From positions 5,084,001 through 5,148,000 of the forward strand of contig OZ017766.1 of the NCBI GenBank assembly GCA_963969345.1: a DNA stretch of 64,000 nt, read 5' to 3'. Of the stretch, positions 1-10,661 are shown piece after piece. This stretch comes from Turbatrix aceti. Taxonomy: Eukaryota > Nematoda > Chromadorea > Rhabditida > Panagrolaimidae. Both the position numbers and the translations under genes were made by a program. Within the stretch, counting starts at the first letter, position 1. Each line of letters opens with the position of its first letter. The notes below the pieces were generated by a model that made no database searches, was not told where the DNA came from, and saw nothing but the letters and a program-made list of their open reading frames with translations.

Positions 1-1786
1 AGCCTCATCGAAGGCAGTGTCGCCGCCTCCTACCTCAGCTGTGGTAGCGGCATGACCGTCTTCGTCACCTTCGCCGTCCCCGGCATCATCGCTGTCAGAC
101 AAGTCAGAAGGCAGATGCTCGGGTGGCGCTTCGTTTTCTTCGTCGCCGTGAATCTCCTCTTCCACTTCTTCGTTGACGAGATCCACGACGGGAACGGGTT
201 CTTCCTGGATTGGCAAGCTGATCAGGTGTCCGACAATGTGACCACCAGCAGTGCCGGAAAGCAGGTAGTGGCCATTGTTGACGAATTTGACACACGTCAC
301 CTGAAAAAAAAAACAACGTGAAATTGAAAATACAAAAATAGCCTACCAAATCCTCGTTGTAGCAGGCATGAAACACGTGAAGTGGCGTAGACGTCTGAGT
401 TTGCCACAAGACAACTCGTGTATCTGCAGAAGCCGACGCAAAAAGATCGGATGTCGGTGAACCGTCGAAATCCGCTGACAGAACATCGCTGGTATGGTAG
501 CTGTAGGTATTGGATCGGGATGATGTGCCGTCGAGTCTGAAATAAATGGAATCGAAAAATTAGTCAGCGCGCATGAAAAAGTGCAAAAAAAGGCCAAAAA
601 ATGTTATGCATAAAATTCTGACGAAGAAAAGTAATAAAAAAAGGTTGAAAAATGTTACTCACAAAATTCTGATATTCAAAAGTAACAAAAAAAACATCGA
701 AGAATGTTATTCGCAAAATTCGGATCATGAAAAGTAACAAAAAATGTTACTCACTAAATTCTGATTTTCAAAAGTAACAAAATACTGACTTTTGAGCATA
801 CAAAAAGTAATATTGTAATCCCAAAAACATGTTACGTTCCAAACCATCCATATTTTCTTGTTTTTTAGGCCTTGAAAAACAAAACTTACAAAACGTGAAG
901 CGACAACGTGGAATCACTGCTTCCCAGAAGAACGTGCTCCTCATCAGCTGTAAATTTGACAACTCGGATCTTGCGTTTGTGCCCTTGGTGGAGAGCGTAG
1001 GCAAACTCAAAAGTCCGACCGTGGTAAACGTGTGCGTTGCCGTTATCGAGTCCAGTGATGAGCCATTTTTTACTTGGACTCTAAAAAACTCATTTATGAG
1101 TGAAAAAAAAGTCATAAAAACCTACAAAATCAACTGCAGAAACGGAAAGTGGTTTCGCGTTCGTCTTGGCGCTTTTCGGGCCACTTCCATCCAAACCGAA
1201 CGTCTGGAGGCCGTCAGTCATGGACACTAAAACATAAAAACATAGGATATCGATCGTAAAGAGGAAAAATTATGCGTACCGGAAAAAACAGTATCGTCAT
1301 CGAAAAAGCGGCCAAACGCGATCTGCATGAGTCCACGTTCGACGATTTCACAGTCGTAGGATCCGGTCTCGGCGCTGGGCTGATAGACGTAGAGCACATT
1401 CATGCCATCCACGACGAGAACGTTGCCTGAAGGCGAAAAGTCGCACGACTGCACCGAGCATCTGTGCTTGGCGACTTCGATTTGCGGCGTCAGATCAACT
1501 TCATCGCCGAACATTGACCTACACAAAAGTTGAAAGAACGTTACTTTTTTACTGTAAAAAACAGCTAAACTCACAAAGTCCACGTTTTCAAAGCATCGTA
1601 ACCGACAGAAACAAGAATGTGTTGACCGCCGCGTTTGTAAGTGTGCAAACCAACAATGGCAGATTCATGAGATTCTGAAACGCTTTTACGATTGCATTTC
1701 TGCACCATTTATGATAAAAACTCACTTTTGACAGCTTTCTTGACGATGGGATAAGTCTCAGTATCAGCTAGTGGATACTCGTGCAT
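1..1786 (-). CDS. WD40-repeat beta-propeller protein, 3' part outside window
   Basis: Seven exons in phase on the minus strand: 1786-1726, 1674-1575, 1518-1280, 1226-1126, 1080-890, 536-347 and 300-1. The ATG at 1786 opens the model; no stop is reached at the left edge, so about 394 residues are visible and the C-terminus is missing. WD40-type blades are recognisable, for example a stretch containing CSVQSCDFSPSGN, another with WLITGLDNGNAHVYHG, one with SADFDG followed by FASASADTRVVLWQT, and one with VTCVKFVNNGHYLLSGTAGG. After the last blade the chain becomes strongly acidic (runs of E and D), a tail common in nucleolar or chromatin WD40 proteins. WD40 propellers are binding scaffolds; the partner cannot be named. 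The exact family (for example WDR89-like or a ribosome-biogenesis factor) is not resolved. The plus-strand open frame at 829-1230 is an antisense shadow of two exons. Confidence 0.8.
598..830. repeat. TGTTAC/GTAACA tandem repeat cluster in WD40 intron
   Basis: Fifth intron of the WD40 gene. It carries about three to four diverged units; on the gene's sense strand each reads TGTTACTTTT, then a CAG-A step, then GTGAGTAACAT or GCGAATAACAT. Here the CAG/GTRAGT-like signals lie in the sense direction of the host gene. Confidence 0.75.
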
Positions 1787-2445
1787 TGTTACGACTGGTA
1801 AAGTCCAAAACAGGCAAGTAAGTGCAATTTGAAAAAAAAGCGCTTCAACAAAAAGTGGGGGACACTATGACTCGCTGAGTGTTCTCCATTTATGTACTTT
1901 TACGTACGGTAAATTTTGTTGAAGTAACATTTTTTGAGGTTTTTTTTGTTTACAAAAAATGTTATGCACAATATTCTAAAAACGAAATGTTACTTTTCAA
2001 CCAGTGTAATCGGGTACACAAAAGTTCGGGTTCCTGACGCGAAATTTTTTCTTCTTCAAAAATTGCCATTTTGGCCGAAATAACCTATTTTTTTTTGTTT
2101 TTGTTTTTGCAATGATGAAAATTTAAATAGAAACATTATTACAAAATAGAAATTCATGCCGCTGGCGCACTTGTTGGTTGTTGCTTTTTTGGCACATCTG
2201 ACCTATTTTTGTTCTCTTTTTGGTGACCCCTTTTTTGGTGATCACTCGTTTGTCGTTCCGCCATGGCCATTGATTATTGATGAGTGCATAACACTCGTTA
2301 CAAAAGCCACCGCGCCGTCGTACGGTTTTTTGTTTTCATTTCCTTTTTCGTCTTTCTCATCATTTTTTTCAGCCGCGACGCGCCGTGTTTGTTGATTTCT
2401 TCTTTTTTTCGAGACGAATTTCTTCCGACCTCTGCGGCATTAGTG
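1787..2445. other. Divergent intergenic region, WD40 / chromodomain genes
   Basis: Probable shared promoter region between two divergent genes. It contains one degenerate TGTTAC/GTAACA repeat pair at about 1920-2005, poly-T tracts, and a stretch at 2395-2445 rich in T just before the chromodomain start. A TTTTTTCAG at about 2364-2372 could be a cis or trans 3' splice site for the chromodomain mRNA. No coding exon is supported. Confidence 0.5.
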
Positions 2446-3714
2446 ATGTCGAACGACAGCGACGTCTGCGTCGATACCGACACTGACACCGACACCGATA
2501 CCGACGATAGCGACGTCTACGAGGTAGAAAAGATCGTCGGTCATTCCGAGTGGAATGGTCAACGATATTACAAAATCCGATGGAAGAACTTTGGTCCCGT
2601 CAACGATACCGACGAATGCGAGAAGGACCTCAACGTGAGATTTTTTTTACTTATTTATACGGTCATTTTCATTTTCAGTGCCCGCTGATCCTCCAGAATT
2701 ACAAGGATAGCGTTCTCGACAAGTTGGTTTCCAACTTTTTTTGTTTTTTGTAGGCAATTTGTTTTTTTGCAGATTTGACGTTATTATGGATGGGATCGTG
2801 AACACCGTCTTCAAGGAAGGCAAATTTGAGGTTAGCGATTTTATTTATTTATTGGAGGCTCCGGAGGCCCATTTCACGATCTGTGATGTTTTTTTCAGGA
2901 CCACAGGCTACCAGAGCTCTTTGAGGTTTGCAATGAGGGTACCTTTTTCCATGGATATTACGCGTTCATGGTTGCGAAGAATCGTCCGGAGTGGATTTCT
3001 GGGGATGAGGCACTGGATCAGTTCGAAGCGAGCTCGGTGAGTCGAAATTTGGCCTAAAATGCGGAATACTGTCCATTTTTGGCCTAAAATTCAACTATTC
3101 ATGTTTTTTCACTAATTTTGTCCCCATTTTGTTCTTCAACTTGTTCCACCTGCCTTTTCAGCCATCGGACTACACGTGTGTCTTCGCCATCACCGAAGAC
3201 GAGCGTCATCTCCTGTACTCGAAGGAGAAGAACACCATGTTGGACGTTCCCGCAGCGTCCGTCTTCGACGATGAACGCTTCAGCGACGTAGGTCTCCATA
3301 TTGTTCGCATTTGCGTTCACCCTTCACAATTTTTTTCAGCTGCTCGATAAATTCTACGAAAACTACCACGAGCACACTGTCATTCTCGAAACACTGCAAG
3401 ACGAAATCCAGGACGACGAATTCCAGCTGGAATCGACGACAAAGTACAACGCGAAATGGAAAGCGGTTTTCCGCTACCAGTGCTTCCGCAAGTGGTACGC
3501 CAAGATTCTTGGCCTCGTCATGAAGAAGCCACTCTCGACCCGCGATCTCTGGATCACGCTCCGCGAGGAGTACGAGTACGTCAAGTGCCACGATCCCATC
3601 GATTTTTGCTGGGCCCACGTCATCGGCATGGCCAACAAGTTTTTCGACTCGATTTTCTACGACTACGAGCCTCCCGTCATCATGAGCGCCGCGATGGACA
3701 AGCAGATGATGTAG
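2446..3714 (+). CDS. Chromodomain protein with acidic DT-repeat N-terminus
   Basis: Six exons in phase: 2446-2634, 2679-2722, 2773-2830, 2899-3036, 3162-3287, 3340-3714, giving 309 residues. Residues 10-20 alternate Asp and Thr (five DT steps), then a chromodomain spans about 24-78, starting VYEVEKIVG and including YYKIRWKNF and DLNCPLIL. By comparison with HP1 the three aromatic-cage positions are kept (Tyr25, the Trp of RWKNF and its Phe), so binding of methyl-lysine histone tails is plausible, though the usual Trp of the NTWEPE segment is replaced. The remaining 230 residues match no domain I recognise; they are rich in Phe, Tyr, Asp and Glu, ending in a helical-looking stretch from about residue 185. 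No chromoshadow domain is evident, so this is not a canonical HP1. A nuclear chromatin reader is inferred. Confidence 0.85.
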
Positions 3715-3924
3715 CTCGATAATAGACTTTTGTAATTTTTTTGTTTGTTTTTTTTGTATGCGTTACTGTACCGATTTCGACAAACGATCATAATTAAAAA
3801 ATGTTTTTTTAATTTATTTACGAACACGATTTCAAATAATCACAGAGTACAGAATTTGTTAAATTTTCGCACAAAGAAATAATTATGGCACAGTTAGTAC
3901 AGTTTACGTTGATTGCATGGATAT

Positions 3925-6265
3925 TCACATGGCCGGGGGCGTCGGAATCGTGATAGTCGACGAGTGAACAGACGAGCGGCCGCTGGCAAGGGAACGATGG
4001 TTGCTGGCGTGATCGAGGTAGATCCTCGGGAGCTGAAAATGCATGAAATAAAAAAAAACAATGTAAAAGCAAAAAAAAACGCTATCAAAAAATTGAGAAA
4101 CAAAAAATACGTGCAATCAAAAAATTGTAATTGAACGTATTTTTTAGCGCCAAAAATGTCAATTTCCATTTTCAGATTTTTGTGGATAGCATTTTTTTTC
4201 ATGTTTTGTTACTTTATGTGCGCTGAATAATACTCAAAAGTGAAAAAAATGTTACTTTTTGTTTTCAGATTTTTTGGAATAACGTTTTTTTTGTTCACAA
4301 ATGTTACGTGCGATTATCAGATTTTTAATTTTTTTTAAGACTTACCGGAGCACTAATGGCCCTTCCGACATCCCCGATGCCAGGAGCGCGGAAGGTGTAA
4401 TTCGTAGACGTCGGAGAGCCTCGGACGCCGACAACTGATCCAACGGGGAGGGCGAATCCGAGTTGAAGAGACATCCTCACCGCGTCCAGACGCCTTCCCG
4501 ACGTCCTCTGGATCATGCACAGGTTGTGGACCTGGGGCGGGATCACGGAGAGACCAGCAGGAAGCAGGAAGACATCAAAGTTGATTTTTGCATCCCGAAT
4601 GCACGAATTGTGACCGTAATCGATGATATCGACGTCAGCATACTGTAGATCGGGTGAAATGTCAAAGATGGTCCCGCGCAGAAAACCGGTCCTTCGCGAG
4701 TTGCGTACGACGACTGGCAGACCAATTTCGAGGTCACCGGGAGCGATTTGCAGGTGGGGTGTGGTGTCTTCGAAATTGGAACGATCCGAGAGAGCTTCGT
4801 TGATCGCGGCGAGACGCAGACTCGAGATGACATCCCGGACGGCGACCCTCTCGACGTCGGTGTTGTCGACGACGGTCGTAAGCATCTCGCGTTGGCCGTG
4901 GATCCAGAAAGAGGGCGCGTAGCTCAGGCCATCGACGATGGGCTCCGTTGTATCGCCCGTTTCGAGTTGACCAATCGCGTTGAAAGCCGGCGTGTCCGGA
5001 TAAATGCCAAACTGGAGGGTTGCGATGGAGACGGCATCCGTGATCCTGCCGAGCTGGCCGAAGACTGTCAGACATGGTTCGAAGGCGGAGAGGATGTAGA
5101 CTTCGATCGCTTGACCGACCTGAAACAGAATTCTTAACCGTGCCAAAATTGCAAAACTGAGCATTACAGATTTTTTTTGAAATTGAGAAAAAAAATTATA
5201 ACAATAAAAACTTTTTTTTATTAAATAAATCAAATAAAAATATTTTATTCGATTAAAAATAAAATTCAAATTTAAATTTAATAACAAAAATTCTATTTTT
5301 TGGGTTATTGTTTTTATTTATTTTCTTAATTTTATTTTGAATTTTTTCAAATTCCTTTTTTTAAATTAATTTAAAAATGAATTTTTAAAACTGCAATTTT
5401 TTTAATTTCCTATTTTCAATTTTTTGGGTCACTTTTTTATCAAAAAAAGTTTTTGTGGGGTATTTTTTTATTTACTTTAAAAAAACCAAATTTTTCATTT
5501 TTTTGGGTATGTTTTATATTTTTTCCGGCAAGTGGCCCGATTCGAATGACATCACCGACCTGAAAAGCATCGAGGCCCGGCAGAGGAACGCTGGAGAGAA
5601 GATGCTCATTCGGCAGCTTGCAAGCAAGACCCATGGCTCCCTGCGCGACAAAATCAGGCGGGAGTCTGTAGATATCCTCCGGATAGACAGTTGTCTCAAA
5701 TCCAAAATCAACGACCACGGCGTTGTAGATATTCTTGTGGTAAATGAAATTGGAGATGACGATCCGGCACGCGCACTGGAGTTTCTCGATAAAAGTCGCG
5801 TAGGCATAACCGATGGTGGCGACCCCGGAGATGGGCCTGTGCGTGCCGTAGCTCTTGGGAAAGGTGTTGAACCGCGGATCCTTCAGCTCGCTCCGGGCAG
5901 ACGGGCGACGGAGCGACTTGTACCCCGGCGGGGTGGCGTAAAAGTGCCGATGGACGCTGTCGACGAACTTGGACCAGACTTCGTAGTCATCCAGCGTGAT
6001 TCCGGCAGTCTCGTTCTCACGATCGATGTAGGTGATCCGGGCAATGGATTTGTAGGGAAGTTGTTCAACCAGGTCCTCGATGTGTCCCTGGATGACCGGA
6101 TTCAACTTTTCGTAACTGATTTCTGAGAGGGACCTAAAAGAAATAAAAATTGCAATCGCGGTTCAACTCCTGATATGATAATCAATACACAATTCACGAT
6201 GGCACAAACTCAACTCACTTTCCTTCAGGCAGACTGGCATCGCATAATGATACCACCGACGACAT
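3925..6265 (-). CDS. Tudor-domain protein, two Tudor-like modules
   Basis: Four exons in phase: 6265-6219, 6133-5560, 5119-4346 and 4032-3925, 500 residues. Exon 2 holds an extended Tudor module: the hallmark stretch NAVVVDFGFETTVYPED followed by IYRLPPDFVAQGAMGLAC, like the DYGN/FxxI-xxLPxxFxxxPxxAxxC pattern of germline Tudor proteins. Exon 3 has a second, more divergent module with YADVDIIDYGHNSCIRDAKI and, later, LPAGLSVIPPQVHNLCMI. Extended Tudor domains bind dimethyl-arginine tails of Piwi/Argonaute proteins, so a role in germ granules or small-RNA pathways is the family expectation, not something shown here. The intron between exons 2 and 3 starts GTCGGT; the same donor is used in the neighbouring TMCO1 gene. 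The last exon is short, Ser/Thr/Pro-rich and ends PTPPAM. Confidence 0.8.
4140..4335. repeat. TGTTAC/GTAACA repeat cluster in Tudor-gene intron
   Basis: Two to three units in the last intron of the Tudor gene. They read in the plus direction (TGTTACTTTTTGTTTTCAG then GATTTTTTGGAATAAC), antisense to the host gene. Confidence 0.75.
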
Positions 6266-6873
6266 CGTAAATGGCAAATTTGAATGTTGTTACGAGCGAG
6301 CGACCGTTTGTTAGTTGACGTACAAGCGAATGGCCAACTAGACGTGCAAGAAGGACCGATGCCACTCTGAGACCCATGCTGACCAATGCGAGTTACGTAC
6401 ACGTCAATAATCGATGGCTGTTTTTTGGAAAAGAGAAAAAAAAGCTATCAAAAAATTTGTTACTGAACGCATTTTTTTCGCGCCAAAAAATGTTACTTTT
6501 CATTTTCAGATTTTCGAGAATAACATTTTTTTCGGCTTTTTTTGTTACTTCATGTGCGCTGAATAACATTCGATAAAATGTTACTTTTCGATCTTAGATT
6601 TTTGTGGATAACATGTTTTTGTCGTTTTTTTGCGCAAAAGTGTTACGCTTCATTGTTAGATTTTTGAACGTAACATTTTTTAAACGTCCCATTCGAAACT
6701 CTCCTGTTTTTCGTCATAATTTGACCAGTTTTCCCACATCTCGAAATCTGCTTTATAATCGCTCGGCAATTACCAAAAATCATAATACTTACGAACAGAC
6801 TGACAAATAATTCTGATAGAAAAACCCAAAGTTTTTCGTTTTTCAATAAATAATCAAAAGTGAAAATCCCTTC
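6266..6873. other. Intergenic region, Tudor 5' side and MTAP 3' side
   Basis: Contains the Tudor promoter side and, at about 6430-6690, a four-unit TGTTAC/GTAACA cluster in plus orientation. The downstream end of MTAP lies at 6874. An AATAAA on the minus strand is not obvious next to the MTAP stop. No coding sequence supported; open frames at 6376-6846 are repeat translations. Confidence 0.55.
6430..6690 (+). repeat. TGTTAC/GTAACA repeat cluster, well preserved
   Basis: A clean cluster. The unit starting at 6491 reads TGTTACTTTTCATTTTCAG, then ATTTTCGAGA, then ATAACATTTTT; further units follow at about 6549, 6580 and 6640. Alternating 35-base cores and roughly 20-base T-rich spacers give a period near 55 bases. 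Confidence 0.8.
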
Positions 6874-7844
6874 TCAATCCATGACACTGCTCTTGGCGAC
6901 AACTTCGGCATCGGCGGCAGCCTTGAGCACTTCTGGAGCCTTTGTCTTGAGCACGGCAATGGCATGCGCAAAAAGCTTGGTCGTATTTTTCGCGTTGAGA
7001 TTCATGACTTCTTTGACGTGCTCGACAGTAACCTAGAAAGAGCGAAAATTGTTTTTTGGGTGAAAAGAGACCGAAACTCACGAATTCACTGTCATGGACA
7101 CGCCAGCAATCGTAATCCGTGACGAGGGCCGCGGCGGCGTAGAGCAGGCCGAGCTCCTTGGCGAGGTAGACCTCAGGGCACGCAGTCATGTTGATGACGT
7201 CTGCCCCGAGTTTTTGGAACATGACAGACTCAGCGCGAGTCGAGAATCTCGGACCCTCAATGACGATGATGGTTCCCTGGTGGACGGGAACGCCTATGGC
7301 TTTGCCGGAGGAGACGAGGATGTTCTGGAGGACCTCGCTGTACGCAGGGAAGCACGGAATGTGGCAGACACCCGTCGCGTGACCCTCAGCGTGATCGTAA
7401 AACGAACGGGCGCGCTGTGTCGTCCAGTCGATAAAGTCGTTCGGGATTACGATGGATCCCGGGGCGAATTCTTCTTTTAGTGATCCTGAGGCGTTGGATG
7501 CGAGGATTACGTTCACTCCTGAAATTTTTTTTGACGAACGCAATTTTTTATAAAACCATAAAAAACCCACCAAGTTTTTTCAAAGCCCAAAGATTAGCTC
7601 GAAAATTGACGCTCGTGGGGGGAATGGCATGATCCCGGCCGTGTCGGGAGAGAACGAAGACTTCGACGCCATTGATTTTGCCGTGAAGAAACAAGTCAGA
7701 GGGCGGTCCGTATGGCGTGTCGAGCGATGCCGTGCCGGTAACGGTCATAAACTCGGAATTCTCGAGTCCGGTGCCACCGATGATTCCGACTTTGAGTGTC
7801 GTTGCGGGAGGAAAATCTGATACATCAAAGACGGAAGTGCCCAT
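6874..7844 (-). CDS. MTAP: S-methyl-5'-thioadenosine phosphorylase
   Basis: Three exons in phase: 7844-7571, 7518-7082, 7032-6874, 289 residues against about 283 in human MTAP. Cleaves methylthioadenosine from polyamine synthesis to adenine and methylthioribose-1-phosphate, feeding methionine salvage; a cytosolic trimer in the PNP/MTAP phosphorylase family. Visible signatures: the phosphate-binding GIIGGTGLENSEF, SRHGRDHAIPPTSVNFRANL, NASGSLKEE, DFIDWTTQR, the EGPRFSTRAES motif and NMTACPEVYLAKELGL. The NMTACPE segment with ACPE and a following DYDCW favours MTAP over inosine/guanosine PNP. The ATG lies four bases after TTTTGCAG (acceptor at about 7849), suggesting trans-splicing or a 5'-UTR intron. 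All catalytic segments look intact. Confidence 0.95.
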
Positions 7845-8409
7845 GTTTCTGCAAAATAAATAAATAAATATTTTTTTACAGGTGTGACCGATTCGCGAAT
7901 CGTACACAAATGCGCGAGGAGAAGAAAATGGTGGATTCAATGGGGAAATTTATTGGTAAACAATTTCAAGTCAATGATCATCATCGCGGTTAAAGGTGAG
8001 GAGAAGAATTGCAACTGACCAAAGACCAGCTAGTACACGTGAAGAAGCCCGCCGCGAACGAACGAAATGCGCGGCTGCAACAATTTTGCTCTTTAAGCGT
8101 ACTTTCTGGGGGTAAAAAATGCAACAGGCTAAAAAACGAAGCATTGAAGGGGAAAAAAACAGAGCGTGGCAAGGACAACCTTGTCTGCTCTGCATGCATG
8201 CCCGTTGACAACAAATATGATATTTATGTATTAGTTTACGTTCTTTTTTAGCGACTCTCTCTTTTTCCGTAAAGGTCAACAATTTCTTCTTGCAATCACG
8301 CCCCGCCGCCGATCTTGTTGATACTACAACAGACACTGTTTTCCAGACGATAACGCATCGATCGTCGTGTTTATTAGGGTTCACAAAACTGGAAAAATAA
8401 TGATTTTTG

Positions 8410-8670
8410 TCAAAATAGCAAAAGGCACATAAAGTAACAAAAAAAGTGTTATCAACAAAAATCGGACAATAAAAGTAACAAAATATCCGTGAAAAAACGT
8501 TATTAACAAAAATCTGAAAACCAGAAGTAACAAAAAAACTGCAAAAAATGTTACTTCCAAAATTCTGAAAACCAAAAGTAACAAAAAAACGCTAAAAAAT
8601 GTTATTCTAAAAAATCTGAAAACAAGAAGTAACGATAAAACCACAAAAAAATGTTATTTGCATAAATTAA
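8410..8670 (-). repeat. TGTTAC/GTAACA repeat cluster, four units
   Basis: Units in minus orientation: on the minus strand each reads TTACTTNTGGTTTTCAG, then ATTTTNGNAANAACATTTTT. The period shows even in translation: one minus-strand frame repeats VFLLLLVFR every 17 residues, i.e. about 51 bases. Confidence 0.8.
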
Positions 8671-9070
8671 ACATTTTTTCGAACGTTTTTTTAAACTTTT
8701 TACAGAAAATTGTTGGACACAGCCTTTTGAAAAATGTCAGAACTCACATTTAGCATTCTTTTTAATTTCTTTTCAAAAAACGAGAATCACAATTATGAGC
8801 AGTACAAAAAACACGTAGCATCATAATAAAAAAGAGGAAAGTGTAATCATAATTATTATCAGGAGAAAGATAGCGCTGTTCTGATGGCGTCGGTCGGAGT
8901 AGAGTCGCGAGTCGGTCGTATCCAAGGTGTTGCATTCTGTTTGTTTTAGGCAAGCAAGCAAGCAAAGCTCGTAGGCAACATGTGTCGTGCCTATTTTGAT
9001 TTTACGTAGGCAAACATCCTGCCTATCGACACAGGTTGTTAGGCAGCTGCTAACTACACAGGTGTTTAGT

Positions 9071-9320
9071 TAACGACACATCTGCTTGCTCTTCTCAAAA
9101 ATTAGCATGCGCGAGCAAGCAGGCGCTTGCATTTCTCACATTATTCTCCAAAGTTGGAAATTTGACTAGAAAAACTGCTTGCAGAATCGAACTTTTTTCC
9201 CTGTAAACTCCTTTTGTTTCATTCCATATCTTACTGTTCATTATTTTCCCAAAATCTCGCACACAGGTTATGTCGAAAGCACATTCTAATTTTTGAGAAG
9301 AGCAAGCAGATGTGTCGTTA
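9071..9320. repeat. Perfect 35-bp inverted repeat with 180-bp loop
   Basis: Positions 9071-9105 (TAACGACACATCTGCTTGCT and onward) are the exact reverse complement of 9286-9320. Similarity continues about 15 bases further outward with a few mismatches (CAGGTGTTTAG against CAGGTGCTTAG). Loop 9106-9285 has no clear coding content. GCAAGCA/TGCTTGC motifs recur on both sides (8951, 9081, 9115, 9364, 9401). Likely a small foldback element or the remnant of one. Confidence 0.75.
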
Positions 9321-9496
9321 TCTAAGCACCTGCTTAGCAATCCATCGTTCCCTGACCGTTGGCAAGCAGGTTGTGTGCATTCAAATTTTTGTAGCAAACT
9401 ATGCAAGCAGCGATGTTTAGAACAGCTCATTGCACATGTTTATTCGAAATTTCAAATTGTCCGCACACAGAATGCAACACCTTGGTCGTATCAACA

Positions 9497-10405
9497 CTAC
9501 TTGAAGTAGGCAAACTGATTGTTGGTACCCTGATTTGGAGTAAACATAGATCCCTGCGACTGACGGGAGACCGCTCGGGAGGGCGTGAAGCCGAGTGCTT
9601 TTTGGAGATTTTGTCGAACCGTCATCGTGCAGAGGATGTAGAGGAAGATGAAGCTGCAGTCGGTGTAGTCTTCGCCTGAAAAAGTTGAAATGAAAATGGT
9701 CACAGAACAAAAATTAGGTACCGATGATGTTGCGATGGCTGACGCCCTGGACGAGGGAGATGGGGACGAAGGGAAGCTTGGCGACGACGCGGCCATCGAA
9801 GATCGACGAAAACGTACTCAGTAGCGCTGTGAAGACAATGCCAATTGCAAACACTGAAATTTTTTTATATAAAAAAATTTCAAAATATAATAAAAAAATA
9901 AAAAAAAATTATATAAAAAAATTTCAAAAAGAATTATATTTTTTTATAAATAAAAAAAATTATATTTTTATTATAAATAAAAAAAAATTACAAAAAAATT
10001 ATTTAAAAAAAATTATATTTTTTTATAATATAAATAAATAAAAATTACAAAAAAATTATTTAAAAAAATTTAATTTTTTTGAAAAATTTAAAATCTTTTT
10101 ATTCAATAAAATTTTTTTTTGATTTCAGAAAAAAACCGACTTGACTTCATTCGGAACATAGTCATATCCCGGTTCGTAGCCTTGAGTTTCTCTTCCTCGC
10201 GTTCAATCTTCCGCTTGGCAAGCTTTCCTCCGCCCGATGTGTCGACGGTTTCCTTCTTCTTCTCCAACTTTTTCGTATTACGCTCCATCGTCGTTAGCAG
10301 TCTTTTGTACTCATCTCTCCTGTAGACGAGAAGCCACGTCAGACCCTCACCTATGGTCGCGGTGAAGAAGGCGATCGCTATGATGAGGAGTGGATCGGCG
10401 TACAT
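9497..10405 (-). CDS. TMCO1: TMCO1-type ER calcium load-activated channel / translocon factor
   Basis: Three exons in phase: 10405-10141, 9853-9722, 9675-9497, 191 residues (human TMCO1 is 188). Member of the Oxa1/EMC3-like TMCO1 family, an ER membrane protein that associates with the Sec61 multipass translocon and has been described as a calcium-leak channel. The order is diagnostic: N-terminal transmembrane segment starting MYADPLLIIAIAF, EGLTWLLVYRRDEYKRL, a charged coiled coil with KKLEKKKET, the conserved RMKS-MFAIG junction, SIFDGRVVAKLPF, a SHRNIIG segment, and DYTDCSFIFLYILCTM before a hydrophilic tail. The first donor is GTCGGT. The ATG lies 9 bases after a TTCAG (acceptor at about 10415), 257 bp downstream of the FARSB stop, which fits co-transcription. 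The 285-bp first intron is almost pure A/T. Confidence 0.95.
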
Positions 10406-10661
10406 TTGTCCACCTGAACAGAGTTGCAGTACTTTCACCATTTTTTTCCACAAAAAAAAATTTAAATAAACAACCGGGAATCAAAACCCTTTGTTTTTTT
10501 TTCACCGCCACAAAATAACTAATTAATTAAATAATTAATTAACTCATTTAAAAAATCCTGTCAACAACCAAAAAAAGAAGAGAGACAACAACTGTGTGTT
10601 ACGCACGCACGCAGGTAACATCACCGTTCTGAAATATAAAGCAGCACAAAAAAACACCAGA

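Larger units (their letters stand above)
7845..9496. other. Intergenic region rich in repeats, MTAP / TMCO1
   Basis: A 1.65-kb gap upstream of MTAP and downstream of TMCO1. It holds a TGTTAC/GTAACA cluster (8410-8670), a GCAAGCA-rich segment from about 8950 and a 35-base perfect inverted repeat (9071-9105 with 9286-9320). No exon with coherent splice sites was found; open frames such as 7971-8384 (-) look random. Confidence 0.5.

Noticed and set aside
829..1230. 133-codon plus-strand open frame
   Set aside because: It is antisense to two WD40 exons that splice in phase; no domain in the plus frame.
6150..6185. GGTTCAACTCC resembling a tRNA B box
   Set aside because: No A box or acceptor-stem pairing at the right distance; it lies in the first intron of the Tudor gene.
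8381..8644. 87-codon Leu/Phe-rich minus frame looking like a membrane protein
   Set aside because: It is a translation of the TGTTAC/GTAACA tandem repeat (17-residue periodicity).
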